Shown here: piece after piece, positions 1-5,368 of the stretch
Numbering within the stretch: the stretch's first letter is position 1
Layout: every line of letters begins with the position of its first letter
NCBI GenBank assembly: GCA_030041195.1
Contig: JASHOI010000799.1
Span: 1 to 6,091, forward strand
Origin: Streptosporangiaceae bacterium
GTDB lineage: Bacteria; Actinomycetota; Actinomycetes; Streptosporangiales; Streptosporangiaceae
Direction: 5' to 3'
DNA length: 6,091 nt
Program-made: the position numbers and the translations under genes
The notes under the pieces: model-generated
What the model was told of the DNA's origin: nothing
Databases searched by the model: none
The model's input: the letters and a program-made list of their open reading frames with translations, nothing else

Positions 1-115
1 CCTCGGCCGCCGCCCGTTCGGCCGCCGCCCGCCGCCTGGCCGCGCCGCCGCTGCCGAGCAGGGACACGCCCGCTGCCGCGGCGACGACGTAGAGGACCAG
101 CGCCACGATTGCCAC
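1..115 (-). CDS. N-terminus of a membrane-anchored hypothetical protein (partial, runs off the left edge)
   Basis: Only the first 38 codons are in the window. Translation starts at GTG (115-113) and begins VAIVALVLYVVAAAAGVSLL, a hydrophobic stretch long enough for one membrane segment or an uncleaved signal anchor. A Gly/Ser turn follows, then a charged Ala/Arg/Glu-rich stretch (ARRRAAAERAAAE) that could begin a helix or coiled coil. The start is well supported: GGAGG (123-127 on this strand) lies 7 nt upstream, and an in-frame TAG at 146-148 excludes a much earlier start. Basic residues after the hydrophobic segment suggest the C-terminal side is cytoplasmic. I do not recognise the family, and 38 residues are too few to name a function. 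It is transcribed away from the rest of the window, so its promoter should lie within about 130-400. Confidence 0.6.
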   Translation of the reverse strand, partial: MAIVALVLYVVAAAAGVSLLGSGGAARRRAAAERAAAE

Positions 116-616
116 GCTGCCGCCTCCGCACTGTCGACTCCGTCCCTAGCGCCTCAGGCTAGCCGACGGCAGGTCCGGCCTACGCGCCGCGGGCCGCGGT
201 GCAATCGCGCCGCGGGGCCGGAACGGTCGCTGTCCTGGTTTCGCTGCCGCAATCCGGCTCTGGACTGGCAATTCACGGCATCGGCGGATGCTTGCAGGCG
301 CGTGCAGTCCTCTAGGCGACCTCTTGCAATAACTAGCTGTAGTCGACTCAGTGCAGCGTGTATAACTAGAACCCCGCGCGGCACTCGGGGGCCAGGAAGC
401 CAGGCCATAACCGGGTAAGCGAGGTCCGTGGCCCAAGGCCATGGCCCGTCAACCGGACCATGAGCAGGCGACCCGGGCCACCGACCGGCACCGCGCGGGA
501 ACGGGGGAACCGCGAGTCGCGGAGGGGGACCGTCGTCCCGGCCGGGCGCGCACCGGCGCGATCGCCGGAGGCCGCCAGCGCCAAGCGTACGAGGGTCGCG
601 ACGAGCGGAGGGAACG
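116..616. other. Gene-free stretch of about 500 bp
   Basis: I see no credible gene here. The open frames that cross it have no ribosome binding site, read as low-complexity Arg/Pro/Gly peptides, and run into the PCD gene in the wrong frame. It must contain the promoter of the leftward gene at 115, but no clear -35/-10 pair stands out. Visible structure includes an AT-richer island at about 320-370 with a direct repeat of ATAACTAG and an 8-bp palindrome AGTCGACT (341-348). There is an imperfect GC-rich direct repeat, GCGCCGCGGGCCG (184-196) and GCGCCGCGGGGCCG (207-220), and a small hairpin with arms CCGGCG (553-558) and CGCCGG (563-568). None of these has an assignable function. Confidence 0.55.
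329..369. repeat. Pair of 8-bp direct repeats ATAACTAG in an AT-rich island
   Basis: ATAACTAG occurs at 329-336 and again at 362-369, 33 bp apart start to start (about three helical turns). The self-complementary AGTCGACT (341-348) lies between them. The surroundings are noticeably AT-richer than the rest of the window, as expected of a promoter or protein-binding region. This could be an operator for the leftward gene starting at 115, but the repeats are about 215-255 bp upstream of that start, and chance cannot be excluded for an 8-mer. Confidence 0.25.
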
Positions 617-654
617 GGCCGGGAGCGCACACCGGGGGCTGTGCGCTCCCGGCC
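617..654 (-). terminator. Perfect 15-bp hairpin, likely terminator of the PCD gene
   Basis: The arms 617-631 (GGCCGGGAGCGCACA) and 640-654 (TGTGCGCTCCCGGCC) are exact reverse complements around an 8-nt loop (CCGGGGGC). The hairpin starts 8 nt after the stop codon of the leftward PCD gene, the usual place for a terminator. No T-run follows on the minus strand, so it is not a classical U-tailed terminator. Strong GC stems without U-tracts are often proposed as terminators or mRNA 3'-end stabilisers in actinomycetes. The symmetrical stem would fold equally on either strand, but no gene approaches it from the left. Confidence 0.7.
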
Positions 655-662
655 GGCCCGGG

Positions 663-941
663 TCAGCTCAGGGCGTCGATCTTCCCGGCCAGGTCGAAGT
701 CGTTGGCGGTGAGGCCCCCGGCCGAGTGCGTCGACAACGTCAACGTCACCTTGTTCCATTGGATCAAGATGTCCGGATGGTGGTTGGCCTGCTCGGCCAG
801 GTACGCCACGGCGCCGACGAAGAGCAAGGCCTCGCGGAAGTCACTCTGCGTAACCGTCGTGACGATGCTGTCGCCCTGGCGCGTCCAGCCGGGCACCCCG
901 GCCAGCCGGCCGGTGATCTCATCCTCGGTAAGCAGTCCCAT
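663..941 (-). CDS. Pterin-4a-carbinolamine dehydratase (PCD/DCoH family)
   Basis: A 92-residue protein, the usual size for this single-domain cytoplasmic family. PCD dehydrates 4a-hydroxytetrahydrobiopterin to the quinonoid dihydropterin after aromatic amino-acid hydroxylation. Homologues in bacteria lacking such a hydroxylase have been linked to pterin, molybdopterin or folate metabolism. The catalytic signature is intact: His54-His55-Pro56-Asp57, Trp62, then His72 and Asp81, with the same 18-residue spacing between the first and third histidines as in mammalian DCoH. The N-terminal LTEDEI...L..VPGW segment is also typical. ATG at 941-939 is chosen because the protein then begins in the family's normal place. 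GGGAGG sits only 1 nt from it, while GGGAGAG lies about 11 nt upstream, so initiation signals are not ideal and a nearby TTG or CTG start is possible. It is transcribed divergently from gcvT and followed by a strong hairpin. The physiological pterin substrate is unknown. Confidence 0.9.
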   Translation of the reverse strand: MGLLTEDEITGRLAGVPGWTRQGDSIVTTVTQSDFREALLFVGAVAYLAEQANHHPDILIQWNKVTLTLSTHSAGGLTANDFDLAGKIDALS

Positions 942-972
942 GCCTCCCAATTCTCTCCCAGCCCATGGTGCT

Positions 973-992
973 CCCGCGGCTCGCCCCGCGGG
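973..992 (-). promoter_or_regulatory. 7-bp GC hairpin in the probable leader of the PCD mRNA
   Basis: CCCGCGG (973-979) and CCGCGGG (986-992) are exact inverted repeats around a 6-nt loop. The element lies between the candidate PCD -10 (1008-1003) and the PCD start codon, near where transcription would begin. It could form a 5' mRNA hairpin or serve as a dyad protein-binding site. In DNA this rich in GC, a 7-bp stem can occur by chance. Confidence 0.3.
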
Positions 993-1154
993 CACGCGGC
1001 GGATGTTATCGGGAGGACCATGGACGAAGCGACCGGCAGAGTCGGCGCGCCGCCCCGCGCTCGGTAGGCTGACTCCAGCCGGGGCGCCACGGCTTCGCCT
1101 TCGGACCCGCGCCGGCCGCCCGAGAGGACGTTGCGAGAGGTGCCGCCCGGCCAT

Positions 1155-1158
1155 GGAG
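1155..1158 (+). promoter_or_regulatory. Ribosome binding site that sets the gcvT start
   Basis: GGAG lies 5 nt before ATG 1164. The frame is open back to a TTG at 1131, which would add 11 residues (MREVPPGHGAQ) unlike any GcvT N-terminus, so ATG 1164 is preferred. Confidence 0.7.
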
Positions 1159-1163
1159 CGCAG

Positions 1164-2309
1164 ATGACAGATTCGCATGCGCCGCTCCGCCGCACGCCGC
1201 TGACCAGCGTGCATGAGCGCCTCGGCGCGACGCTGACCGGGTTCGCCGGGTGGCTGATGCCGCTGCGCTATCGCAGTGAGACCGCCGAGCACAACGCGGT
1301 GCGCACGGCGGCCGGGCTGTTCGACCTCTCGCACATGGGCGAGATCATGGTGACCGGGCCTGGCGCCGCGGCCGCGCTGGACTACGCACTGACCGGCCAG
1401 CCATCCGCGCTGGCGCCCGGCCGGGCCAGATACACGATGATCTGCGCCCCCGACGGCGGAATCCTCGACGACCTGATCGTCTACCGGCTCGCCGACGGCG
1501 AGTTCCTTGTCGTCGCGAACGCCGCCAACACCGACGTCGTCGTCAAGGCGCTGACCGAACGGGCCGGCCCGGGAGCCCAGGTCGCGGACCGGACCGACGA
1601 CTATGCGCTGATCGCACTTCAGGGCCCGAACGCGGCGTCGATCCTCACCGCGCTGACCAACGCCGATCTGGCCGCGGTGAAGTATTACGCCAGCTACCCG
1701 GCGACCGTCGCCGGCCGGGAGGTCCTGCTGGCGCGGACCGGCTACACCGGCGAGGACGGCTTCGAGCTGTTCGCCGCGCCCGGCGACGCCGAGCCGATCT
1801 GGGCGGCGCTGGCCGAGGCCGGCGCCGGTCACGGGCTGCTTCCGGCCGGCCTGGCCGCGCGGGACACGCTCCGGCTCGAGGCCGGGATGCCGCTGTACGG
1901 CAACGAACTCGGGCCCGACCTCACCCCGTACGACGCCGGCCTTGGCCGGGTGGTCAAGCTCGACAAGCCTGGTGACTTCGTCGGCCGCGCGGCGCTCGAG
2001 GAGCGCTCGGGGGCAACGCCGCGGCGCGAGCTGGTCGGGCTGGTCGGCCGGTCCAGGCGGGTGCCGAGACACGGCTACGACGTCCTCTGGGACGGGACCG
2101 CGTGCGGGACGGTGACCAGCGGCGCCCCGTCGCCGACGCTCGGCAGTCCGATCGCGATGGCCTACGTCGAGCCGCGGGTGGCGGCGGAGGCGCGCCAGGC
2201 CGGACCCGGCGGCGGGGAGCCCGGCCGGCTCGCCGTCGACATCAGGGGCAACGCCGAGCCCGCCGACCTGGCGCCGTTGCCGTTCTACCGCCGCACACCC
2301 AACTCTTGA
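1164..2309 (+). CDS. gcvT: Glycine cleavage system T protein (aminomethyltransferase)
   Basis: A 381-residue cytoplasmic enzyme, normal for the family. It takes the aminomethyl group from lipoyl-GcvH, releases ammonia and passes the one-carbon unit to tetrahydrofolate as 5,10-methylene-THF. The N-terminal folate-binding domain (about residues 13-260) shows GFAGWLMPLRY (26-36), GLFDLSHMGEI (51-61), GGILDDLIVY (98-107, which should contain the catalytic aspartate, probably D102), TGYTGEDGFELF (192-203) and RDTLRLEAGMPLYG (233-246). The C-terminal GCV_T_C barrel spans about 285-373 and includes GxVTSGAPSPTLGSPIAMAYV (315-335) and the closing PLPFYRR. A Gly/Ala-rich insert at about 340-354 in the last domain looks like a lineage-specific loop. 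It is followed 15 nt later by gcvH, so the two are almost certainly one transcript. No gcvP or glyA is visible in the window. Confidence 0.97.
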   Translation: MTDSHAPLRRTPLTSVHERLGATLTGFAGWLMPLRYRSETAEHNAVRTAAGLFDLSHMGEIMVTGPGAAAALDYALTGQPSALAPGRARYTMICAPDGGILDDLIVYRLADGEFLVVANAANTDVVVKALTERAGPGAQVADRTDDYALIALQGPNAASILTALTNADLAAVKYYASYPATVAGREVLLARTGYTGEDGFELFAAPGDAEPIWAALAEAGAGHGLLPAGLAARDTLRLEAGMPLYGNELGPDLTPYDAGLGRVVKLDKPGDFVGRAALEERSGATPRRELVGLVGRSRRVPRHGYDVLWDGTACGTVTSGAPSPTLGSPIAMAYVEPRVAAEARQAGPGGGEPGRLAVDIRGNAEPADLAPLPFYRRTPNS

Positions 2310-2310
2310 C

Positions 2311-2319
2311 AGGAGAGGG
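2311..2319 (+). promoter_or_regulatory. Ribosome binding site of gcvH
   Basis: AGGAGAGGG starts immediately after the gcvT stop codon and ends 5 nt before ATG 2325. It is strong, which supports the start and gives gcvH its own efficient initiation within the shared transcript. Confidence 0.8.
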
Positions 2320-2324
2320 CCACC

Positions 2325-2717
2325 ATGACCGTTCCCGACGAGCTGCACTACACCCGCGAGCACGAGTGGGTGGCCATCGACGGCTCCACGGCCACCGTCG
2401 GCATCACCGACCACGCGCAGAACGCCCTCGGCGACGTCGTCTACGTGTCAGCGCCGACACCGGGGACCAAGGTGACGGCCGGCGAGCCGTGCGGTGAGGT
2501 CGAGTCCACGAAGTCGGTGAGCGACATCTTCGCGCCGGTCGACGGCGAGGTATTGGAGGTCAACGCCGAGCTCGGGGAGAACCCCGGCGTGATCAACGCC
2601 GACCCGTACGGGGCCGGCTGGCTGTTCAAGGTCACCCTCTCCGGCGCCGACGGAAAGGAGCCGCCCGGCCTGATCACCGCCGCCGAATACGAAGAGCTCA
2701 TCGCCGGCGAGGAGTGA
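2325..2717 (+). CDS. gcvH: Glycine cleavage system H protein (lipoyl carrier)
   Basis: A 130-residue protein, the typical length for GcvH. It shuttles the aminomethyl intermediate on a lipoylated lysine between GcvP, GcvT and the dihydrolipoamide dehydrogenase. The lipoyl-attachment motif is intact: GEVESTKSVSDIFAPVDGEV at residues 58-77, with the modified lysine at K63. The opening YTREHEWV (9-16) and the sequence VGITDHAQNALGDVVYV (25-41) are family hallmarks. The C-terminal part, with NADPYGAGWLFKV, completes the fold, so nothing is missing. The stop codon is separated by only 2 nt from the preferred GTG of the next gene, and the ribosome binding site of that gene lies inside the last gcvH codons, suggesting translational coupling. 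Confidence 0.98.
   Translation: MTVPDELHYTREHEWVAIDGSTATVGITDHAQNALGDVVYVSAPTPGTKVTAGEPCGEVESTKSVSDIFAPVDGEVLEVNAELGENPGVINADPYGAGWLFKVTLSGADGKEPPGLITAAEYEELIAGEE
2709..2714 (+). promoter_or_regulatory. Ribosome binding site that decides the start of the PLP enzyme
   Basis: GAGGAG lies within the end of gcvH. Two in-frame GTG codons follow: 2714 overlaps this site and so cannot use it, whereas 2720 is 5 nt downstream. GTG 2720 is therefore preferred, which shortens the protein by two residues and gives a 2-nt gap to gcvH instead of a 4-nt overlap. Confidence 0.65.
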
Positions 2718-2719
2718 GC

Positions 2720-3928
2720 GTGGCCGTCACACCGGGCGACCTGCTGCGGTACGACGCGGCGACCGCGCACCTGGAGCCGCCGTTCGCGGTGGTCGACCTG
2801 CCGGCCATGCGCGCCAACGCCGAGGCGATGCGGCTGCGCGCCGCGGGCAAACCGATCCGGCTGGCGAGCAAGTCCGTCCGGTGCCGCGAGCTGATCGGCC
2901 AGGTGCTGGCGATGAACGGCTTCCGCGGCATCCTGGCGTTCACCCTGCCCGAGGCGCTGTGGCTGGCCGAGCAGGGCGTGAGTGACCAGATCGTGGTCGG
3001 CTACCCGACCGCCGACCGCACCGCCCTGGCCCGGCTGGCCGGCGACCCGGCGGCCGCCGGCTCGATCGCCGTCATGGTGGACTGCCTCGAGCACCTCGAC
3101 ATGATCGAGAAGGCGGCCGCGAGCGTGCCCGAGCCGCACCAGGTCCGGGTGTGCATCGACATCGACGCCAGCTACGTGGCCATGAACGGGCTGCTGCGGG
3201 TCGGCGCGTACCGCTCCCCCATCCGGACCCCCGCCCAGGCTGCCGCGCTTGCCGCAGCGATCGCCGCCAGGCCCAGGCTGCACCTGGTCGGCCTCATGGC
3301 CTACGAGGCGCAGATCGCTGGCGTCGGCGACCGCCCGGCTGGCCGTCCGCTCTACGGCGTGGTGATCCGCTTCATGCAGCGGCAGTCCGGGGCCGAGCTT
3401 GCCCAGCGCCGGGCCGAGATCGCCGCCGCGATCCGGGACGTCGCGCCGCTTGAGTTCGTGAATGGCGGCGGCACCGGCTCGCTGGAAAAGACCGCGGCCG
3501 AGGCGGCGGTGACCGAGATAGGCGCCGGGTCCGGGCTGTACCAGCCCCGGCTGTTCGACAGCTACCGGGGTTTCCGCGGCCGCCCCGCCGCGTTCTTCGC
3601 GCTCCCGGTCGTGCGCAAGCCGGGCCGGCGGGTGGTCACCGCGCTGGGCGGCGGTTACCTGGCCTCGGGTCCCGCCGACCGGGCCAGGCTGCCGGCCCCC
3701 TACCTCCCGCCAGGCCTGCGGCTGGACCGCCGGGAGGGCGCGGGCGAGGTGCAGACGCCGTTGCTTGGCGCGGCAGCGGACCGGCTGCGGATCGGCGACC
3801 GGGTGTGGCTGAGGCACGCCAAGGCCGGCGAACTCTGCGAGCGTTTTAGCGAATTGCACCTGATTGAAGGAAATGCTGTGGTCGCGACCGTTCCGACCTA
3901 TCGAGGTGAGGGTAAGACCTTCCTCTGA
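2720..3928 (+). CDS. Fold-type III PLP enzyme, D-threonine aldolase / D-serine dehydratase-like
   Basis: A 402-residue protein with an alanine-racemase-type N-terminal barrel and a C-terminal beta domain. This resembles proteins labelled 'amino acid deaminase/aldolase' in actinomycetes. Characterised relatives cleave D-threonine to glycine and acetaldehyde or deaminate D-serine. PFAVVDLPAMRANAEAM (about 21-37) and RLASKSVRC (47-55) mark the start of the barrel; K51 is the expected Schiff-base lysine. VCIDID and the glycine-rich EFVNGGGTGS, which should hold the PLP phosphate, follow in the expected order. The C-terminal segment reads RHAKAGELCERFSELHLIEG, beginning at R365. The characterised metal-dependent relatives have, as I recall, a His-x-Cys or His-x-Asp pair here, whereas this protein has His366-Ala-Lys368, with Cys373 further on. 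The reaction and metal use are therefore uncertain. Its position directly behind gcvT-gcvH points to glycine or hydroxy-amino-acid metabolism, but that is inference. Confidence 0.85.
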   Translation: MAVTPGDLLRYDAATAHLEPPFAVVDLPAMRANAEAMRLRAAGKPIRLASKSVRCRELIGQVLAMNGFRGILAFTLPEALWLAEQGVSDQIVVGYPTADRTALARLAGDPAAAGSIAVMVDCLEHLDMIEKAAASVPEPHQVRVCIDIDASYVAMNGLLRVGAYRSPIRTPAQAAALAAAIAARPRLHLVGLMAYEAQIAGVGDRPAGRPLYGVVIRFMQRQSGAELAQRRAEIAAAIRDVAPLEFVNGGGTGSLEKTAAEAAVTEIGAGSGLYQPRLFDSYRGFRGRPAAFFALPVVRKPGRRVVTALGGGYLASGPADRARLPAPYLPPGLRLDRREGAGEVQTPLLGAAADRLRIGDRVWLRHAKAGELCERFSELHLIEGNAVVATVPTYRGEGKTFL

Positions 3929-3951
3929 GACCATGATCGCTGCCCGTCAAT

Positions 3952-3956
3952 GGAGG
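3952..3956 (+). promoter_or_regulatory. Ribosome binding site of the signal peptidase gene
   Basis: GGAGG lies 6 nt before ATG 3963. This selects that ATG over in-frame starts further upstream (back to 3864), which would overlap the previous gene and add a basic 33-residue extension unlike signal peptidases. Confidence 0.8.
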
Positions 3957-3962
3957 CGGCCC

Positions 3963-5216
3963 ATGACGCAGCAGGGCATCGCCACACGGGCGCCGACGGC
4001 ACCGAAGCCGAGACGCCGTGCCGGGCGGATTGTGTTCTGGGCCCTGGTCGGGCTCGCCCTCGCGGCGCTGCTCGCCAGCATCGCGTTCCTGGTGCTCACC
4101 ATCAATCCCTATTTCGAGCAGTCCACGTCGATGCAGCCGACGATGGCGCCCGGCGACCGGATCCTGGCCGTCCAGGGATCATCCGGCCTTCGCCGCGGCG
4201 ACATCGTGGTGCTCCGGGTGCCGGCAAAGATCTCCGGCACCGATGACCTGTTCGTGAAGCGGGTGATCGGCCTGCCCGGCGACCGCGTGGCCTGCTGCAA
4301 CGCCAACGGCGAGGTCACGGTCGACGGCAAGCCGCTGAACGAGACCTACCTCTACCCGGGCGACCGGCCGTCGCGTACCACGTTCTCGGTTACCGTCGGC
4401 AAGGGCGAGATCTGGGTGATGGGTGATCACCGGAACATCTCGGTGGACTCACGGAAGTGGGGTCCGGTCCCGGTTCACGGCGTGGTCGGACGCGTGATCC
4501 TGATCGGCCACGGCCACTCGTTCACCGTGGTGCGGACGCCGCGGACGTTTGTCGCCGACGGCCTGGCCCCGCCCGATACCCGTCCGGACCTGTACGCCGA
4601 CGTCGCGATAGCGCTGGCGGCGTCTGTCGCCGCACTGCTGCTCCTCGCCGTCTTCGGAATCACCCGCTTCGTGATCCGGCGCCTCCGTCCCAGCGCCCGA
4701 ACCGGCGGCGCCGGCCCGCCACCGACCGCGCCGCGGCCGCTGGTGGAGCCGCTGTACGGGGTCTACCGGGTCCCCTCGCCGCGTAGCGAACCGAAGCCCG
4801 GCCCAGCCAGGCAAAAGCCGAGCCCGCCCAAGGAAAAGCTCGGCCCGGCCACAGAAAAGCTCGGCCCGGCGGCCGAGAGGCTGGGCCCGGCGCAAGAGAC
4901 GCTGCGCCTGGCGACGCAGAAGCCAGACTCGCCCGAGGAGCAGCCGGACCAAGCGGACGAAACGCCCGAGCCGACGGCCGGCCCGGCGGAACAGCAGCCA
5001 AACCCAGCGGACCAAACCCCGGACCCAGCCGACGAAACCCCGGACCCGGCGGAACAGCAGCCAAACCCGGCCGACGAAAGCCCGGGCCCGGCCGACCAAA
5101 GCCCGGACCCGGCCGACCAAAGCCCGGACCCGGCGGAGGAGAAGCCGGGCCCGGACGATAAGCCGGGCTTAAGGGCGGAACTGCCGGACCCAGCCAAGGC
5201 CGGCGGGGGTTCCTGA
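3963..5216 (+). CDS. Type I signal peptidase with a long repetitive C-terminal tail
   Basis: A 417-residue membrane serine protease that removes signal peptides from exported proteins. A basic N-terminus (PKPRRRAGR) precedes the first membrane segment (about 23-46). The catalytic domain faces outward: STSMQPTM with nucleophile Ser56, DLFVKRVIGLPGDRV with the general base Lys99, and GDHRNISVDSRKWGPV (about 154-169), where His replaces the more usual Asn of GDNR. A second membrane segment lies at about 213-236, followed by arginines that place the remainder in the cytoplasm. Residues 240-417 form a Pro/Ala/Asp/Glu/Gln-rich tail, largely seven-residue repeats. Without it the protein would have an ordinary actinobacterial length, so the catalytic part is complete. 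It follows the PLP enzyme by 34 nt on the same strand but has no functional link to glycine metabolism and may have its own promoter. It ends 4 bp from the oppositely oriented recombinase ORF. Confidence 0.95.
   Translation: MTQQGIATRAPTAPKPRRRAGRIVFWALVGLALAALLASIAFLVLTINPYFEQSTSMQPTMAPGDRILAVQGSSGLRRGDIVVLRVPAKISGTDDLFVKRVIGLPGDRVACCNANGEVTVDGKPLNETYLYPGDRPSRTTFSVTVGKGEIWVMGDHRNISVDSRKWGPVPVHGVVGRVILIGHGHSFTVVRTPRTFVADGLAPPDTRPDLYADVAIALAASVAALLLLAVFGITRFVIRRLRPSARTGGAGPPPTAPRPLVEPLYGVYRVPSPRSEPKPGPARQKPSPPKEKLGPATEKLGPAAERLGPAQETLRLATQKPDSPEEQPDQADETPEPTAGPAEQQPNPADQTPDPADETPDPAEQQPNPADESPGPADQSPDPADQSPDPAEEKPGPDDKPGLRAELPDPAKAGGGS
4833..5162 (+). repeat. 21-bp tandem repeats encoding a seven-residue repeat tail
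   Basis: The signal peptidase tail (about residues 291-400) repeats every 7 residues or 21 bp. The first block reads EKLGPAT, EKLGPAA, ERLGPAQ. The later block reads as variants of DQSPDPA: DQTPDPA, DETPDPA, EQQPNPA, DESPGPA, DQSPDPA, DQSPDPA. Between them are more diverged copies. At the DNA level 4982-5005 and 5045-5068 are identical over 24 nt and 63 bp (three units) apart. Units 5080-5100 and 5101-5121 differ at a single base, and 5122-5142 starts the same way. This indicates expansion by slippage or unequal crossover. The encoded sequence should be disordered, acidic and extended. Confidence 0.9.
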
Positions 5217-5297
5217 ACGCTCACGTTGCCCCGGCGCACCCGACCTCGGGCCGCCGCGCCGCCCCCGGTGCCCGTCCCTCGATAACTCGTTGCTTTA

Positions 5298-5315
5298 CGT
5301 TAAGGTACGTTAACG
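5298..5315. repeat. 18-bp near-perfect palindrome with overlapping direct repeats
   Basis: CGTTAAGGTACGTTAACG is self-complementary at 8 of 9 base-pair positions; the only mismatch is the G/G pair flanking the central GTAC. It also contains a direct repeat, TACGTTAA at 5296-5303 and 5306-5313, exactly 10 bp apart. It sits in an AT-rich patch inside the anomalous 3' end of the recombinase ORF, about 80 bp beyond the signal peptidase stop. Possible roles are an operator for a dimeric regulator, part of an attachment site for the recombinase, or a remnant of an intergenic region. The sequence alone does not decide. Confidence 0.5.
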
Positions 5316-5352
5316 CCCGGTATACGGACGTCACAGAGTCGGCCAGCTGGAT

Positions 5353-5368
5353 CCGAACCCAGGTTCGG
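5353..5368. repeat. 7-bp inverted repeat with 2-nt centre
   Basis: CCGAACC (5353-5359) and GGTTCGG (5362-5368) are exact inverted repeats around CA. The loop is too small for a good RNA hairpin, so a DNA-binding dyad is more plausible. It lies 38 bp to the right of the CGTTAAGGTACGTTAACG palindrome, within the same anomalous end of the recombinase reading frame. Confidence 0.35.

Larger units (their letters stand above)
942..1163. promoter_or_regulatory. Divergent control region between the PCD gene and gcvT
   Basis: These 222 bp separate two divergently transcribed genes and must hold both promoters. For gcvT, TAGGCT at 1065-1070 fits the actinobacterial -10 pattern TAnnnT and would give a leader of roughly 85-90 nt, but no good -35 lies 16-18 bp upstream. 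For the PCD gene, TAACAT on the minus strand (1008-1003) is a -10 candidate with a leader of about 55 nt, again without a clear -35. A short hairpin, GGCTG/CAGCC (1067-1071/1076-1080), overlaps the gcvT -10 candidate. I looked for a glycine riboswitch in the gcvT leader and did not find its conserved core. Both promoter calls are inferred from -10-like hexamers only. Confidence 0.4.

Noticed and set aside
1071..1163. Glycine riboswitch upstream of gcvT
   Set aside because: Glycine riboswitches often precede gcv genes, so I looked for the conserved aptamer core (the CCGAAGGAGCAA-like and CTCTCAGG-like elements). The leader has a GAGAGG and several GC stems, but neither core element is present.
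441..1167. Rightward open frames across the PCD gene and its promoter region
   Set aside because: They overlap the well-supported PCD gene antisense, lack ribosome binding sites and encode low-complexity Arg/Pro/Gly sequence.
942..2414. Leftward open reading frame extending the PCD gene to about 583 residues
   Set aside because: It is the high-GC antisense shadow of gcvT. Only the last 92 codons resemble a protein family, and those begin at a natural ATG. The extension is an Arg/Gly/Asp-rich composition typical of antisense frames.
3864..3920. Promoter for the signal peptidase gene inside the end of the PLP enzyme gene
   Set aside because: TTGAAG at 3864-3869 and TAAGAC at 3913-3918 resemble -35 and -10 elements, but they are not correctly spaced with each other and have no good partners, so I did not list a promoter.
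2441..3934. Leftward 497-codon open frame opposite gcvH and the PLP enzyme
   Set aside because: Antisense shadow in GC-rich DNA. Both sense-strand genes have clear family motifs along their whole length.
4449..5239. Leftward repetitive open frames opposite the signal peptidase tail
   Set aside because: They simply mirror the 21-bp repeats of the sense gene, which has intact catalytic motifs in the same frame as the tail.
5209..5250. Terminator between the signal peptidase and the recombinase
   Set aside because: The stop codons are 4 bp apart. Only tiny inverted repeats (GTTC/GAAC at 5209-5218, CCCGA/TCGGG at 5239-5250 with a 2-nt loop) are visible, too weak to call.
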